Assembly: GCA_000828075.3 (NCBI GenBank)
Contig: JXCB02000027.1
Location: forward strand, 546,146-595,777
Source: Tolypothrix campylonemoides VB511288
GTDB lineage: Bacteria > Cyanobacteriota > Cyanobacteriia > Cyanobacteriales > Nostocaceae
DNA length: 49,632 nt
Direction of reading: 5' to 3'
This document shows, piece after piece, positions 26,327 through 35,147 of this stretch; position 1 is the stretch's first letter; every line of letters begins with the position of its first letter. The notes below the pieces were generated by a model. That model had not been told where the DNA came from. It worked only from the letters and a program-made list of their open reading frames with translations, and did not search any database. A program made the position numbers and the translations under genes.

Positions 26327-27544
26327 ATGGTCACGCTGACCCTGTTAGAACCGCAAAAAAAAACGCCTCTTAAGCAGTGGCATTTTGATGATCAGTCCAT
26401 TATACGGATTGGTCGTTCCGCAGATAATGACATTGTTTTAAGTGACACTTTGGTTTCGCGGTATCATTTAGAACTCAAACAAATAAGTTCTGATGAAAAT
26501 GGCGGTTGTTGGCAGGTGATGAGTCAAGGCATAAATGGCACTTTTCTCAACGGCGTCTTGGTGACTCAAGCTTTTTTGCCAGATAATTCCCTGCTCCAAC
26601 TGGCACAGGGCGGTCCCATTTTGAAATTCCAAATTGACCAGCAAACCGCTCCACAATATTCTCCTCCATCGTCACCCAACACTTGCACGCACCAAGGAAA
26701 TTCACCTAACAATTTGTTTTGCATTCATTGTGGTGAACCTTTGTCGGTGATACAGACTATTCGTCAATATCAGGTATTGCAAATTCTTGGACAGGGAGGT
26801 ATGGGGACTACCTATCTCGCTTGGGATGGACAAGGAAAAATTGCCGGACACCCGCAACTGCTGGTACTCAAGCAGATGAATGCTGATATGGCGAAAATTG
26901 CTAAGGCACAAGAGTTATTTGAACGAGAAGCAAATACTCTTAAATCCCTTAGCCATGTTGGAATTCCTAAGTATTACGATTTCTTTGTTGAAGGTGGCAA
27001 AAAATATTTGGCGATGGAATTAGTCCATGGTCAAGATTTAGAAAAACTTATTTATTCAAAAGGACCAGTTACACCAAATTTAGCGGTTAATTGGATGATT
27101 CAAACCTGCGATATTTTGGATTATCTGCATAGCAAAGAACCACCACTGATCCACCGCGATATTAAACCTGCTAACCTCATGGTGCGAAATTCTAATAATC
27201 GCATTGTGATGCTGGATTTTGGGGCAGTTAAGGAGATCGGCACGGCACCTGGAACTCGTATTGGTGCAGAGGGTTATTGTGCCCCCGAACAAGAACGGGG
27301 ACAACCTCTGACTCAATCCGATTTATATGCCATTGGACCAACGCTTATTTTTCTGCTGACTGGCGAAAGTCCATTTAAGTTCTATCGCCAGAGGGGACGC
27401 AGTTTTCGCTTTGAAGTGGCAAATGTTCCCACTATTACTCCACAGTTGCGCGAGGTGATTGACCGCGCTACAGAACCTCTGGCACGCGATCGCTACCAAA
27501 CGGCTAACGAATTAGCACAGGCTTTGGCTGCGTGCCAATTTTAG
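26327..27544 (+). CDS. FHA-domain Ser/Thr protein kinase with zinc knuckle
   Basis: About 405 residues from the ATG of MVTLTLLEPQKK; the frame is open from an ATG at 26255, which has AAGGAGG about 20 bases upstream, so the longer form is possible. Domains: FHA (about 5-105, IIRIGRSADNDIVLSD and SRYHLEL), a zinc knuckle (CTHQ and CIHCGEPL, about 122-141), then a kinase (147-405): GQGGMGTTY, VLKQM, HRDIKPANLM, DFGAVKE and the substrate-binding EGYCAPEQ. All catalytic residues are present. The FHA domain should bind phosphothreonine, perhaps the kinase itself; the preceding PP2C protein shares the zinc-knuckle theme and may reverse its action. Confidence 0.9.
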   Translation: MVTLTLLEPQKKTPLKQWHFDDQSIIRIGRSADNDIVLSDTLVSRYHLELKQISSDENGGCWQVMSQGINGTFLNGVLVTQAFLPDNSLLQLAQGGPILKFQIDQQTAPQYSPPSSPNTCTHQGNSPNNLFCIHCGEPLSVIQTIRQYQVLQILGQGGMGTTYLAWDGQGKIAGHPQLLVLKQMNADMAKIAKAQELFEREANTLKSLSHVGIPKYYDFFVEGGKKYLAMELVHGQDLEKLIYSKGPVTPNLAVNWMIQTCDILDYLHSKEPPLIHRDIKPANLMVRNSNNRIVMLDFGAVKEIGTAPGTRIGAEGYCAPEQERGQPLTQSDLYAIGPTLIFLLTGESPFKFYRQRGRSFRFEVANVPTITPQLREVIDRATEPLARDRYQTANELAQALAACQF

Positions 27545-27703
27545 AGAATACGGGAACAGGGAATAGGTGACAAGGCATAGGAGGAGATAAGGAAGAAACT
27601 AGAGGCAACACACAAAAGCTTGAAGCTTTCATCTGTAACCTGTAACTTATTACCTACCCCCTATTGTCACTTCAGCTGTCAGCTGTAACCTGTTTGCTAC
27701 TGC

Positions 27704-27925
27704 CTATTCTTCATCCCAAGCTTCCACAGCTAGCAATTCGCTGACTGGATCTTGCATGCTAAACCCAAAGTCTAGCAGTTCTTGCTTCCAGTGTTGCCAG
27801 TCGTTTCCGAACAGCAAAGCGATTTTCCAAATGCTATCCGTGGGCTTGATAATATTAGAATCTACGAGTGAACTCACATTACGCTGCAACTTCACCATTG
27901 GGTGAATTACTTGCTGCTTACTCAT
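27704..27925 (-). CDS. DUF4327-like small protein
   Basis: A 73-residue protein from the ATG of MSKQQVIHPMVKL, which has GAGG just upstream. The frame is open to a TTG at 28024, adding 33 residues with no clear support. The pattern SSLVDSNIIKPTDSIWKIAL, then W-x(5)-EL and ELLAVEAWDEE matches the layout of the cyanobacterial DUF4327 family (LVD, hydrophobic, D, LL-x-x-E-x-W). Function of that family is unknown. It lies alone and converges on the kinase gene. Confidence 0.65.
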   Translation of the reverse strand: MSKQQVIHPMVKLQRNVSSLVDSNIIKPTDSIWKIALLFGNDWQHWKQELLDFGFSMQDPVSELLAVEAWDEE

Positions 27926-28024
27926 AACCTCGATTAAATTCAGATTTGGTTTAGTAAATGCTTGATCAAAACTGCTTTCCGTTCCGGAATTTTTGACGAC
28001 GCGTAGAGCCTTTTTCTTTGGCAA

Positions 28025-28700
28025 AGCAAGTCTTAACTTTTTAACTATATCATAACTTACTCAATTGCGTGATCACTAAATTCGGTTTTGTACGGTAATC
28101 CCCACAAAGCAAGGTAAATTTCGCCTCTACAAGCCATCATTGTAAACTGAACTCAAACAACTCTTGTCCTGTGTTTTGCACAAATAACACTTTTGAGGGA
28201 TATATGCAAAACGTTATTTGTTTTTCCACCATAATATTTGCAAGTTTTGACAAATTTATCTGACCGCAGCTTTTTTGAAAATTTTTGCCTAAAGGCAAAC
28301 TGTGCAGTGAGTTCGATTTATACACAATCTATTTAATGTTATATACAATATCGCAAACATCTAATATTAGATAGAGGAAATACAGATTTTTATAAAAATT
28401 TAATTATTCATTCAGAGACAAAATTTATAAGAAAATACAGTCCTTAAGGAGGAAGGCAAAAAATTATACGTAGCTGATGTTTGGGAAGCGGTATAAATTC
28501 ATCCATAGCGAAATTGTGAACAACAAGATTCCCGACCTCTTCAAGAGGTCGGGAATTTGAGCCAATGGATTTAGGCGCGAAGCGCAGGCACTTTCACATA
28601 AAGAAACGGTATAAATTCATTTGTAGCGGAATTGACCCGAAGATGCAAAGCTTTATGCTGTCTACTGCAATTGGCTAGTGCATGACGGGTAATTGAAATT
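28025..28700. other. Gene-free, repeat-bearing region
   Basis: No gene seen. Two direct copies of CGGTATAAATTCAT-x(4)-TAGCG-x-AATTG lie at 28489-28516 and 28607-28634. Between them is the hairpin ATTCCCGACCTCTTCAAGAGGTCGGGAAT (28522-28550 or so, an exact complement with a two-base centre), a known type of Nostocales repeat, plus a small GGCGCGAAGCGC word. The 28137-28325 frame has no support as a gene. Confidence 0.55.
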
Positions 28701-28701
28701 T

Positions 28702-28844
28702 AACAGGACTTACGTATTTTAACGAAAAACTGTCATTCACCGTCATTCTGAGTGTAGCGCTAGCGAAACGAAGAATCTCCAAGATACTTCGCTACACTCC
28801 GTTTCGCTCAGTATGACATTCCCGACTTTGCGTAAGTCCTGTTT
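28702..28844. repeat. MITE-like element, family B
   Basis: AACAGGACTTACG at the left end and CGTAAGTCCTGTT at the right are exact 13-base inverted repeats, 143 bases apart, with a TTTA/TAA(G)-like flank. The core contains a second inverted pair (GTCATTCTGAGTGTAGCG and CGTTTCGCTCAGTATGAC). No ORF. The size and ends fit a MITE. Only one copy is in the window. Confidence 0.75.
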
Positions 28845-28909
28845 AAGTTGATTTTATTTACTCTATTTTTATTCCAAAAAATTTTAAAAAGGAGTCATTA
28901 GCTCTGCTC

Positions 28910-28954
28910 GTAGTAAGCACGAAGAGTGCTTATGAGCGCTGAAGCGCTCACTAC
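28910..28954. repeat. Hairpin repeat of the GTAGT...ACTAC family
   Basis: GTAGTAAGCACGAAGAGTGCTTATGAGCGCTGAAGCGCTCACTAC: same ends as the element at 22807 but a different stem; it contains two adjacent hairpins, AAGCAC/GTGCTT and GAGCGC/GCGCTC, arranged in tandem. Confidence 0.6.
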
Positions 28955-29099
28955 AAACTACTTTTCCAACAGAGTTATTGTTTTTTGAGTTAATGGGGTT
29001 GGTAATCAAAATGTTGAGAACGCTGGACAATGATTCATTGCTGAGGCGAAGCTAAGGGGTGCTTGTCGCCGGAGGAGACGAAGTCTCAACCTACTGTGA

Positions 29100-29681
29100 T
29101 CACCTGTTGTTAGATAGGTTAATGTAATTGTTCGTCTTGGGACAGCTAGGAGGGCTTGTCTCGAAATTGGCAGATTCTTCGCCTGTTGCAATTGTGCCAT
29201 CAGCGGCGTTTTTGGCGGATTTAGCTTCACACAATACGGCTACGGTCGTTCCTTCATTTGTGCTAGTTACATTTCCCACTTTCACGCCACCAATATAGGC
29301 TTTGATGCCATTAGCTTGTGGTTGTGGTCGTGCTTGGTTCGTGACACCAGTAGTAGCACCTGTGGCGGGAACAATAACATAGTTGTAATTTGTAGTCGTT
29401 GTTGCGATACCAAGACCTAAGTTATCAAACTCAGCGTTACTTGCAAATTTACCATTTTCCAAGTAATAAGTTTGCTGCGCCCGGTTCATGGAACCCACAT
29501 AAGTTTTCGCTTCAGTCTGCTTGGCTTTATTCGCTTGATTAAGGAAAGATGGCAAAGCAATAGCAGAAAGAATACCAATAATAATAATGACTACTAACAG
29601 TTCAATAAGTGTGAAACCCTGCTCTTGCTGCTTTTTATTAAGAATATATCGCAGATATTTAGCTTTTAGTTGAGTTTTCAT
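29100..29681 (-). CDS. Type IV pilin-like protein
   Basis: A 193-residue prepilin. A 22-residue basic leader ends QEQG and is followed by FTLIELLVVIIIIGILSAIA, with the PilD cleavage site G22/F23 and glutamate +5 (E27). The mature part has the usual globular head with KAKQTEAKTYVGSMNRAQQTYY and a pair of cysteines near the C terminus (VLCEAKS and PPSCPKT) likely forming the D-loop disulfide. It is probably a major or minor subunit of pili for motility or DNA uptake. It is solitary here, with repeat DNA on both sides; other pilus genes are not in the window. Confidence 0.93.
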   Translation of the reverse strand: MKTQLKAKYLRYILNKKQQEQGFTLIELLVVIIIIGILSAIALPSFLNQANKAKQTEAKTYVGSMNRAQQTYYLENGKFASNAEFDNLGLGIATTTTNYNYVIVPATGATTGVTNQARPQPQANGIKAYIGGVKVGNVTSTNEGTTVAVLCEAKSAKNAADGTIATGEESANFETSPPSCPKTNNYINLSNNR

Positions 29682-29902
29682 ACGTATTTACTAGGAGGTG
29701 GTGAGGGTTTAAAGAGTTCTAAATGTAACTTACCCACTTCACTTTGTTTTCATATCACCTTAGTAAAAAATTTTCCTTGTCAATAAGACAAGGGCTGATA
29801 AGTTGTTTGCCTTTATAGCAGCTTTCAACTGGCTGCAATACAGGTTGTTTGTAGGGGCTGGGAAATGCCCATGCGTGTCAACAATCAGGTTTAACCTTGA
29901 TT
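29682..29902. other. Leader of the pilin gene
   Basis: About 220 bases, AT-rich, presumably the promoter and 5' leader of the pilin gene on the minus strand. No ribosome-binding site of the GGAGG type is seen on the coding strand and no regulatory box is recognised. This merges at the right into the family C repeat. Confidence 0.35.
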
Positions 29903-30144
29903 CCACGTTGGCTTACCCCACCACGCCAGTCGCCTCAACGGGGGGAACCCCCGCACGGTGAGCCAGCGCTGCAGGAGGGTTTCCCTCCGCAGGCGACTGG
30001 CGCATCTCTTTCAGAGACGCTTCGCGAACGCGAAGCGTATCCGAAGGATTCACCCCGAAGGGGCGCTGGCTCCCCAACCCCTCCCCGCTTGCGGGGAGGG
30101 GAGCAAAAGCGTAGCTTTGGCGGGGTGGGGTCAAATCAACGTGG
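29903..30144. repeat. Long dispersed element with 25-bp inverted ends, family C
   Basis: CCACGTTGGCTTACCCCACC at the left and its near-complement GGTGGGGTCAAATCAACGTGG at the right bound about 240 bases. The core holds GGAGGGTTTCCCTCC, GAACGCGAAGCG and the hairpin CCCCTCCCCGCTTGCGGGG. Open frames on both strands are read through the repeat and are not genes. No transposase. The DNA between 30145 and 30479 is AT-rich and probably carries the NTRC promoter. Confidence 0.7.
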
Positions 30145-30479
30145 GGTAAAGGTCTGAACGTTAAATTGATACCGATGGGCTAGCCTTTACCCCTAAGGTG
30201 TGTATATATTTTATGCAAGTGAGAATGGCAATAGTCAGATTCACTGAAAATTTCCCATTTCTATTTTAAAAGTGCGTAACTTGATTTTCCTTACATTTAA
30301 ATTAAAGAAGGAAGGAAACAAAATAATAAAAAACACACAATTATCTTTTTGTCAATGCCTGAAACAGAGAATAAATTTTCTGGTAGATTGGCACCTCAAT
30401 GAAACGGCTCTGTCCTTCCCAAGCTGGAAAATAATTTGCTATACTAAGTCGTAGTCGTTATGAGTTCATATAAATAATC

Positions 30480-31853
30480 ATGACTAACGCGACAGTAGAA
30501 AACGTAGTGATTATAGGTTCTGGTCCAGCAGGATACACGGCTGCTATCTACGCAGGACGAGCTAACCTCAAACCGGTTGTCTTTGAGGGTTTTCAAGCCG
30601 GGGGGTTACCAGGTGGTCAGTTGATGACAACGACTGAAGTGGAGAACTTTCCTGGATTTCCCGAAGGAATTACTGGACCAGAACTGATGGATTTGATGAA
30701 GGCTCAAGCGGAACGCTGGGGAGCTGAGTTATATACAGAAGATGTTATTGAAGTTGATTTAACTCAGCGTCCTTTTACAGTTCGCTCTGAGGAACGGGAA
30801 TTTAAAACTAATAGCGTTATCATTGCCACGGGTGCGACAGCAAAGCGCTTGGGTTTAGATAATGAACATCAATTCTGGAGCCGAGGAATTTCTGCTTGTG
30901 CTATTTGCGACGGTGCTACGCCTATTTTCCACGGCGCGGAATTAGCTGTGGTAGGTGGCGGCGACTCGGCGGCGGAAGAAGCAATTTACCTGACCAAATA
31001 CGGTTCTAAGGTGAATTTGCTGGTGCGTTCTGAGAAGATGCGGGCTTCTAAAGCGATGCAAGACCGCGTTTTGAGTAACCCCAAAATTACAGTTCACTGG
31101 AACAGTGAACCTCTGGATGTGTTTGGGAACGACAACCACATGGAAGGGGTAAAAATCCGCAATACCAAAACTGGCGAAGAGAGCAAACTGCACGTTAAGG
31201 GGTTATTCTACGCTATTGGTCACAATCCAAATACATCTTTATTTAAGGGACAACTGGAACTGGATGACGTGGGTTACATTGTCACCAAGCCTGGTTCTCC
31301 AGAAACAAGTTTAGAAGGTGTTTTTGCTGCAGGCGACGTACAAGACCATGAGTATCGTCAAGCAATTACCGCTGCTGGTAGTGGTTGTGCGGCGGCGATG
31401 CTAGCAGAACGCTGGTTGTCTTCGAGTGGTTTGGTTCAGGAATTCCATCAAAAACCGGAAACTCCAGATAATGAACTCGAACACCCAGCCGAGAAGAAAA
31501 CTGAAGAACAGCAAGCTGCAGAATTTGATTTGAGTACAACCCGCCATCACGGGGGTTATGCTTTGCGGAAGCTGTTCCATGATAGCGATCGCCTGATTAT
31601 TGTCAAATATGTCTCTCCTGGCTGCGGTCCTTGCCATACCCTCAAGCCGATATTAAATAAAGTGGTGGATGAATTTGACGGCAAAATCCACTTTGTCGAA
31701 ATTGATATCGATAAAGACCGCGACATTGCCGAAAATGCTGGTGTCACAGGAACACCCACAGTTCAGTTCTTCAAGGATAAGGATCTGTTGAAGGAACTCA
31801 AAGGCGTCAAGCAAAAGAGCGAGTATCGCCAATTGATTGAAAGCAATTTGTAA
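30480..31853 (+). CDS. NADPH-dependent thioredoxin reductase-thioredoxin fusion (NTRC)
   Basis: A 457-residue fusion. Residues 1-315 are a thioredoxin reductase with FAD-binding [13 protein letters not shown] (13-25), redox CAIC at 140-143, NADPH-binding [10 protein letters not shown] (159-168) and VFAAGDVQD (281-289). A linker (about 320-352) leads to a thioredoxin domain with CGPC at 382-385. NTRC is known from chloroplasts and from many oxygenic cyanobacteria, where it uses NADPH to reduce 2-Cys peroxiredoxin and other targets, also in the dark. The insert [20 protein letters not shown] is typical of the group. It stands alone here. Length is normal. Confidence 0.96.
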   Translation: MTNATVENVVIIGSGPAGYTAAIYAGRANLKPVVFEGFQAGGLPGGQLMTTTEVENFPGFPEGITGPELMDLMKAQAERWGAELYTEDVIEVDLTQRPFTVRSEEREFKTNSVIIATGATAKRLGLDNEHQFWSRGISACAICDGATPIFHGAELAVVGGGDSAAEEAIYLTKYGSKVNLLVRSEKMRASKAMQDRVLSNPKITVHWNSEPLDVFGNDNHMEGVKIRNTKTGEESKLHVKGLFYAIGHNPNTSLFKGQLELDDVGYIVTKPGSPETSLEGVFAAGDVQDHEYRQAITAAGSGCAAAMLAERWLSSSGLVQEFHQKPETPDNELEHPAEKKTEEQQAAEFDLSTTRHHGGYALRKLFHDSDRLIIVKYVSPGCGPCHTLKPILNKVVDEFDGKIHFVEIDIDKDRDIAENAGVTGTPTVQFFKDKDLLKELKGVKQKSEYRQLIESNL

Positions 31854-31875
31854 GTCTTTGCCGATCCTCGTTTAA

Positions 31876-32020
31876 CGTGAGTTCTCAGAACCTCTCCCAC
31901 CCAACCTCCCTCTCCTATAAGGAGAGGGAGGAGCAACATTAGAATCAGGCTTTGAAGCCCCTCTCCTACTTTGGAGAGGGGTTTGGGGTGAGGTCTGCTT
32001 TGACTTCCAAAGAACTCACG
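31876..32020. repeat. Inverted-repeat element after the NTRC gene
   Basis: CGTGAGTTCT and AGAACTCACG are exact complements 145 bases apart, starting 22 bases past the NTRC stop codon. Inside are CTCTCCTATAAGGAGAG and CCCCTCTCCTACTTTGGAGAGGGG hairpins. A comparable C-rich palindromic element is at 39556-39656. Confidence 0.65.
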
Positions 32021-32133
32021 TAGATTTACAACGTTATCGCCTTTGTGTATTTGGGCGATCGCACGAAACAACCTAATCGGTAAAATGGTCATCTGTAGTT
32101 ACGAGCTTGCAACTCCTGACGCCTCGGTGTATT

Positions 32134-33024
32134 ATGACCATCACAAAAAGTCCTCCGATTCGATTTTTACGGTTTGCTAAAAACCCCACCCTTTCCCAAA
32201 AACTGATGTTGATTGGGTTAGTCATAACTTTGTTTTTCATCTTACTGGCTTTGTGCGCCCCCTTACTCCAGGCTTTCGGTTGGCTGCAAAACCCCCTAGA
32301 TTCCTTGACTAACCCCATTCAAGAACCACCCTCAGTCCAACATTGGTTTGGTACCAGTCGCGAAGGCTATGATGTATTTTCGCGCACGCTATTTGGTGCT
32401 CAAGCTGCCTTACAAGTGGTTTTATTGGCTACAGCGCTTAGTATGTTTATTGGTGTGCCTTTGGGCATGGTAAGTGGCTACCTAGGCGGTAGATTAGATA
32501 AAGCATTACTATTTCTTATGGATAGTATCTACACCCTACCAGGGTTGCTGCTTTCCGTAACGCTGGCATTTATCGTAGGACGTGGAATATTAAACGCTGC
32601 TCTTGCCATCAGCATTGCTTATGTACCGCAATATTACCGTGTTGTCCGCAACCACACTGTTAGCGTTAAAACAGAAGTGTTCATCGAAGCAGCACAAGCA
32701 ATGGGTGCCAACACTTGGCAAGTTCTTTCGCGGTACTTATTTTTCAATGTGATTCAAAGCGTACCCGTCCTTTTTACCCTTAACGCTGCTGATGCAATTT
32801 TGATTCTGGGGAGTTTGGGTTTTTTGGGGTTAGGGCTTCCAAGAGAAACGCCAGAATGGGGACGCGATTTACAACAAGCTTTGCAAGCACTACCTGTTGG
32901 TGTTTGGTGGACTGCCTTTTTCCCCGGATTAGCGATGACAATCATGGTTGTGGGGCTGTCGCTACTCGGTGAGGGGTTAAATGAATTTATTAATCCCCGT
33001 TTACGCAAAGACATCCGGAAATAG
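32134..33024 (+). CDS. Peptide/nickel-type ABC transporter permease (DppC-like)
   Basis: A 296-residue inner-membrane subunit. The frame is open from a TTG at 32107, but the ATG of MTITKSPPIRF is the likely start. There are six hydrophobic segments; the first ends near residue 50 and is followed by a short loop with HWFGTSREGYDVFSRTLFGA, a family hallmark. The EAA loop reads EAAQAMGANTWQVLSRYLF, the contact point with the ATPase. No partner DppB, ATPase or binding protein is adjacent, as is common in cyanobacteria where these subunits are scattered. Substrate unknown (oligopeptide or nickel-like). Confidence 0.92.
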   Translation: MTITKSPPIRFLRFAKNPTLSQKLMLIGLVITLFFILLALCAPLLQAFGWLQNPLDSLTNPIQEPPSVQHWFGTSREGYDVFSRTLFGAQAALQVVLLATALSMFIGVPLGMVSGYLGGRLDKALLFLMDSIYTLPGLLLSVTLAFIVGRGILNAALAISIAYVPQYYRVVRNHTVSVKTEVFIEAAQAMGANTWQVLSRYLFFNVIQSVPVLFTLNAADAILILGSLGFLGLGLPRETPEWGRDLQQALQALPVGVWWTAFFPGLAMTIMVVGLSLLGEGLNEFINPRLRKDIRK

Positions 33025-33153
33025 TCAAGAGTTATTTGTTAATAATCATTAGTCATTGAGTCTATTTTCATTTGTCGTTGGACAAATGAGAAATAATAAC
33101 CTAATTCAGTTTGCTACTCTAATATCTGTTGTACTTATCATTGAGAGATCTGT

Positions 33154-33357
33154 GTGAAAGATAATATTTCTTTAATTGCTGCTGCTGCTGGTGGTTTTAT
33201 GCTTTCCGTCGCCCTGACTGGCATCTTAAGAGGTTCCCCAGTAGCATCTTTACAAGGTCAGTCTAGTTTTCATCCCCTAACTGTCGCTGCTTTACGACCA
33301 GCACCAAATGACTCCGAGAATGTAGAATTTTTTGGTAGCGAAACTGGTAAAAAATAA
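33154..33357 (+). CDS. Small membrane protein of unknown function
   Basis: A 67-residue protein from a GTG start with GAGAG nine bases upstream. Residues about 4-25 (ISLIAAAAGGFMLSVALTGI) form one hydrophobic helix, a signal anchor or signal peptide; the rest is a short soluble tail with ENVEFFGSETGKK. Its size and sequence give no family. It lies between the ABC permease and the ROK kinase on the same strand. It is a plausible gene, not proven. Confidence 0.55.
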   Translation: MKDNISLIAAAAGGFMLSVALTGILRGSPVASLQGQSSFHPLTVAALRPAPNDSENVEFFGSETGKK

Positions 33358-33495
33358 AGTAGCAAATTTGGCAGCGTCTCTCTGCGTCTAATATCTTTGT
33401 CCATCTGCGGTTTCCAATTCGCCCTAAACGGGATTTTTGCCAGAAATTTACTTATCCGTTGCCAAAGAAAGTGCCTTTTTGTGAGGGGTTTGAAA

Positions 33496-34389
33496 GTGGG
33501 GAATTCTCAAGTAATTGGTATTGACTTGGGTGGAACAGCAATTAAGCTGGGGCGTTTTACTGCAGATGGCACTTGTTTACAATCGTTAACTGTGGCAACA
33601 CCGCAACCTGCGACACCAGAGGCGGTTGTAGCAAAAATGGTAGATGCGATCGCCCAAATTGACTTTGAGAGAAATTGCATTGCCATTGGTGTTGGCACTC
33701 CCGGACCTGCGGACGCTCAAGGACGCATTGCCAAAATTGCCATTAACTTGCCAGGATGGTATGATGTGCCTTTAGCTGATGCCTTAGAAGCAAAAACAGG
33801 CAAACCTACGATTGTTGGTAACGATGCTAACTGCGCAGGGCTAGGGGAAGCTTGGCTGGGAGCAGGTCGCCGCTTTCAGAATCTGATTCTGCTGACTTTG
33901 GGAACTGGTGTCGGTGGCGCAATTATCCTAGATGGTGAATTGTTTACTGGTCCAAATGGCGCAGCCGGCGAACTGGGATTGATTACCCTCAACCCAAATG
34001 GCCCAAGGTGTAATAGTGGCAATCAAGGCTCTTTGGAGCAGTATGTATCAGTCACCGCAATTCGTCGCCGTACAGGCAAGGAACCAGCAGAACTCGGCGT
34101 TCTGGCAAAAGCCGGAGATGCTCAAGCCTTGACATTCTGGCAAGAATATGGTAAAGATTTGGGGATTGGATTGACCAGTTTAATTTACGTGCTGACGCCG
34201 CAAGCAGTTGTCATTGGTGGCGGCGTGAGTGGCAGTGCTGAGTTTTTTATACCATTTGTTAAAGCAGAAATTGAGCAGAGAGTTCTGCCGACTTCACGTG
34301 TTGGTTTACAAATATTGCCAGCAGAATTGGGTAACTTTGCGGGAATAGCAGGTGCTGCGAAGTTAGCTTTTTCAAAAGTAGGGGCTTAG
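33496..34389 (+). CDS. ROK family sugar kinase
   Basis: A 297-residue kinase from a GTG with GAGGGG eight bases upstream; the frame is open from 33397 but the earlier part is not protein-like. Seen: the phosphate-1 motif IGIDLGGTAIKLG at the N terminus, catalytic NDANC near 114, phosphate-2 LTLGTGVGGA near 133 and the ROK signature region with CNSGNQGSLEQY near 173. In that signature the second and third zinc cysteines of the usual CGxxGC pattern are serines. Probably a glucokinase, but substrate is not certain. The restriction-like gene follows four bases after its stop codon. Confidence 0.88.
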   Translation: MGNSQVIGIDLGGTAIKLGRFTADGTCLQSLTVATPQPATPEAVVAKMVDAIAQIDFERNCIAIGVGTPGPADAQGRIAKIAINLPGWYDVPLADALEAKTGKPTIVGNDANCAGLGEAWLGAGRRFQNLILLTLGTGVGGAIILDGELFTGPNGAAGELGLITLNPNGPRCNSGNQGSLEQYVSVTAIRRRTGKEPAELGVLAKAGDAQALTFWQEYGKDLGIGLTSLIYVLTPQAVVIGGGVSGSAEFFIPFVKAEIEQRVLPTSRVGLQILPAELGNFAGIAGAAKLAFSKVGA

Positions 34390-34393
34390 GCGT

Positions 34394-35020
34394 ATGGTTC
34401 AAATCATTCAAGCTAGAGACATCAGTCTTTACGAATTAGAAGAAAAATTTGCTTTACAACAGGCGACAGAGGCTGATTTCTTTCCAGAATGGACAGAGAA
34501 TTTACCAACACTCACTGATGCGGAAAAACAAGCTCTTGACAGAGCGAAAAGCAACTATTTAAACTTGAACAAACGCCGTCCAATGTCCGAAGAGACAGTA
34601 AAGATGGTTGTGCTGTCTCCTTTACTAGATTTAGCAGGATTTTATCAACCGCCTTTTGATATTCAAACTGAGACTTCTATCGAAATTTCTGCTGAAGATG
34701 AAGGTGTTGTTGTTAAAGGAAACATTGATGTTCTAGTCATACAAAATCGGCTTTGGGTGCTTGTCATTGAATCTAAAAGCAGTAAATTCGATGTTATAGC
34801 AGCACTGCCCCAAGCACTTTCTTATATGCTGAATAATCTAGATGATACACAGCCAACTTTTGGTTTAATTCTTAATGGCAGAGAGTTTGTTTTTGTCAAA
34901 CTTATTCAGCAAGAACAACCTCGCTATGCACGATCCGATGCGTTATCAATTGAACGTGATTCTGAATTTAATCAGGTACTTAGCGTTTTAAAGCGCCTTG
35001 GTGAATTCATCGTTTGTTAA
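34394..35020 (+). CDS. Stand-alone restriction endonuclease-like protein (HsdR N-terminal type)
   Basis: A 208-residue protein of the PD-(D/E)xK type. A helical N-terminal half has MSEETVKMVVLSPLLDLAGF, typical of HsdR_N proteins, followed by GNIDVLV (catalytic Asp near 113) and VIESKSSKFD (the E-x-K near 127-129). There are no helicase motifs and no methylase or specificity gene nearby. Free-standing copies of this kind are frequent in cyanobacteria, and whether they cut DNA is unknown. It starts four bases after the ROK gene. It is not obviously truncated: the C terminus ends with a helical segment. Confidence 0.75.
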   Translation: MVQIIQARDISLYELEEKFALQQATEADFFPEWTENLPTLTDAEKQALDRAKSNYLNLNKRRPMSEETVKMVVLSPLLDLAGFYQPPFDIQTETSIEISAEDEGVVVKGNIDVLVIQNRLWVLVIESKSSKFDVIAALPQALSYMLNNLDDTQPTFGLILNGREFVFVKLIQQEQPRYARSDALSIERDSEFNQVLSVLKRLGEFIVC

Positions 35021-35036
35021 CTCCTAAATTTTGACT

Positions 35037-35075
35037 TAGGGACTTCCAAACAAATAAGTAGGTCAACCTTAAAAA
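35037..35075. repeat. Partial MITE-like family A end
   Basis: TAGGGACTTCCAAACAAATA matches the left end of the family A elements and begins 16 bases past the stop codon of the restriction-like gene. No matching right end is evident; the sequence goes on to a short AAAAAAATCCC which might be a worn remnant. No gene in 35021-35147. Confidence 0.5.
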
Positions 35076-35147
35076 AATCCCATGAGTGGTTCTTATTTGT
35101 TGATATATTGCACTCAACTGATAACCGCTATATTTGTTGGAATACTT

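Noticed and set aside
28137-28325. 62-codon frame
   Set aside because: AT-rich intergenic DNA, no motif, no ribosome site.
29897-30157. Several open frames on both strands
   Set aside because: All are read through the family C repeat; overlapping frames on both strands reflect its GC-rich palindromes.
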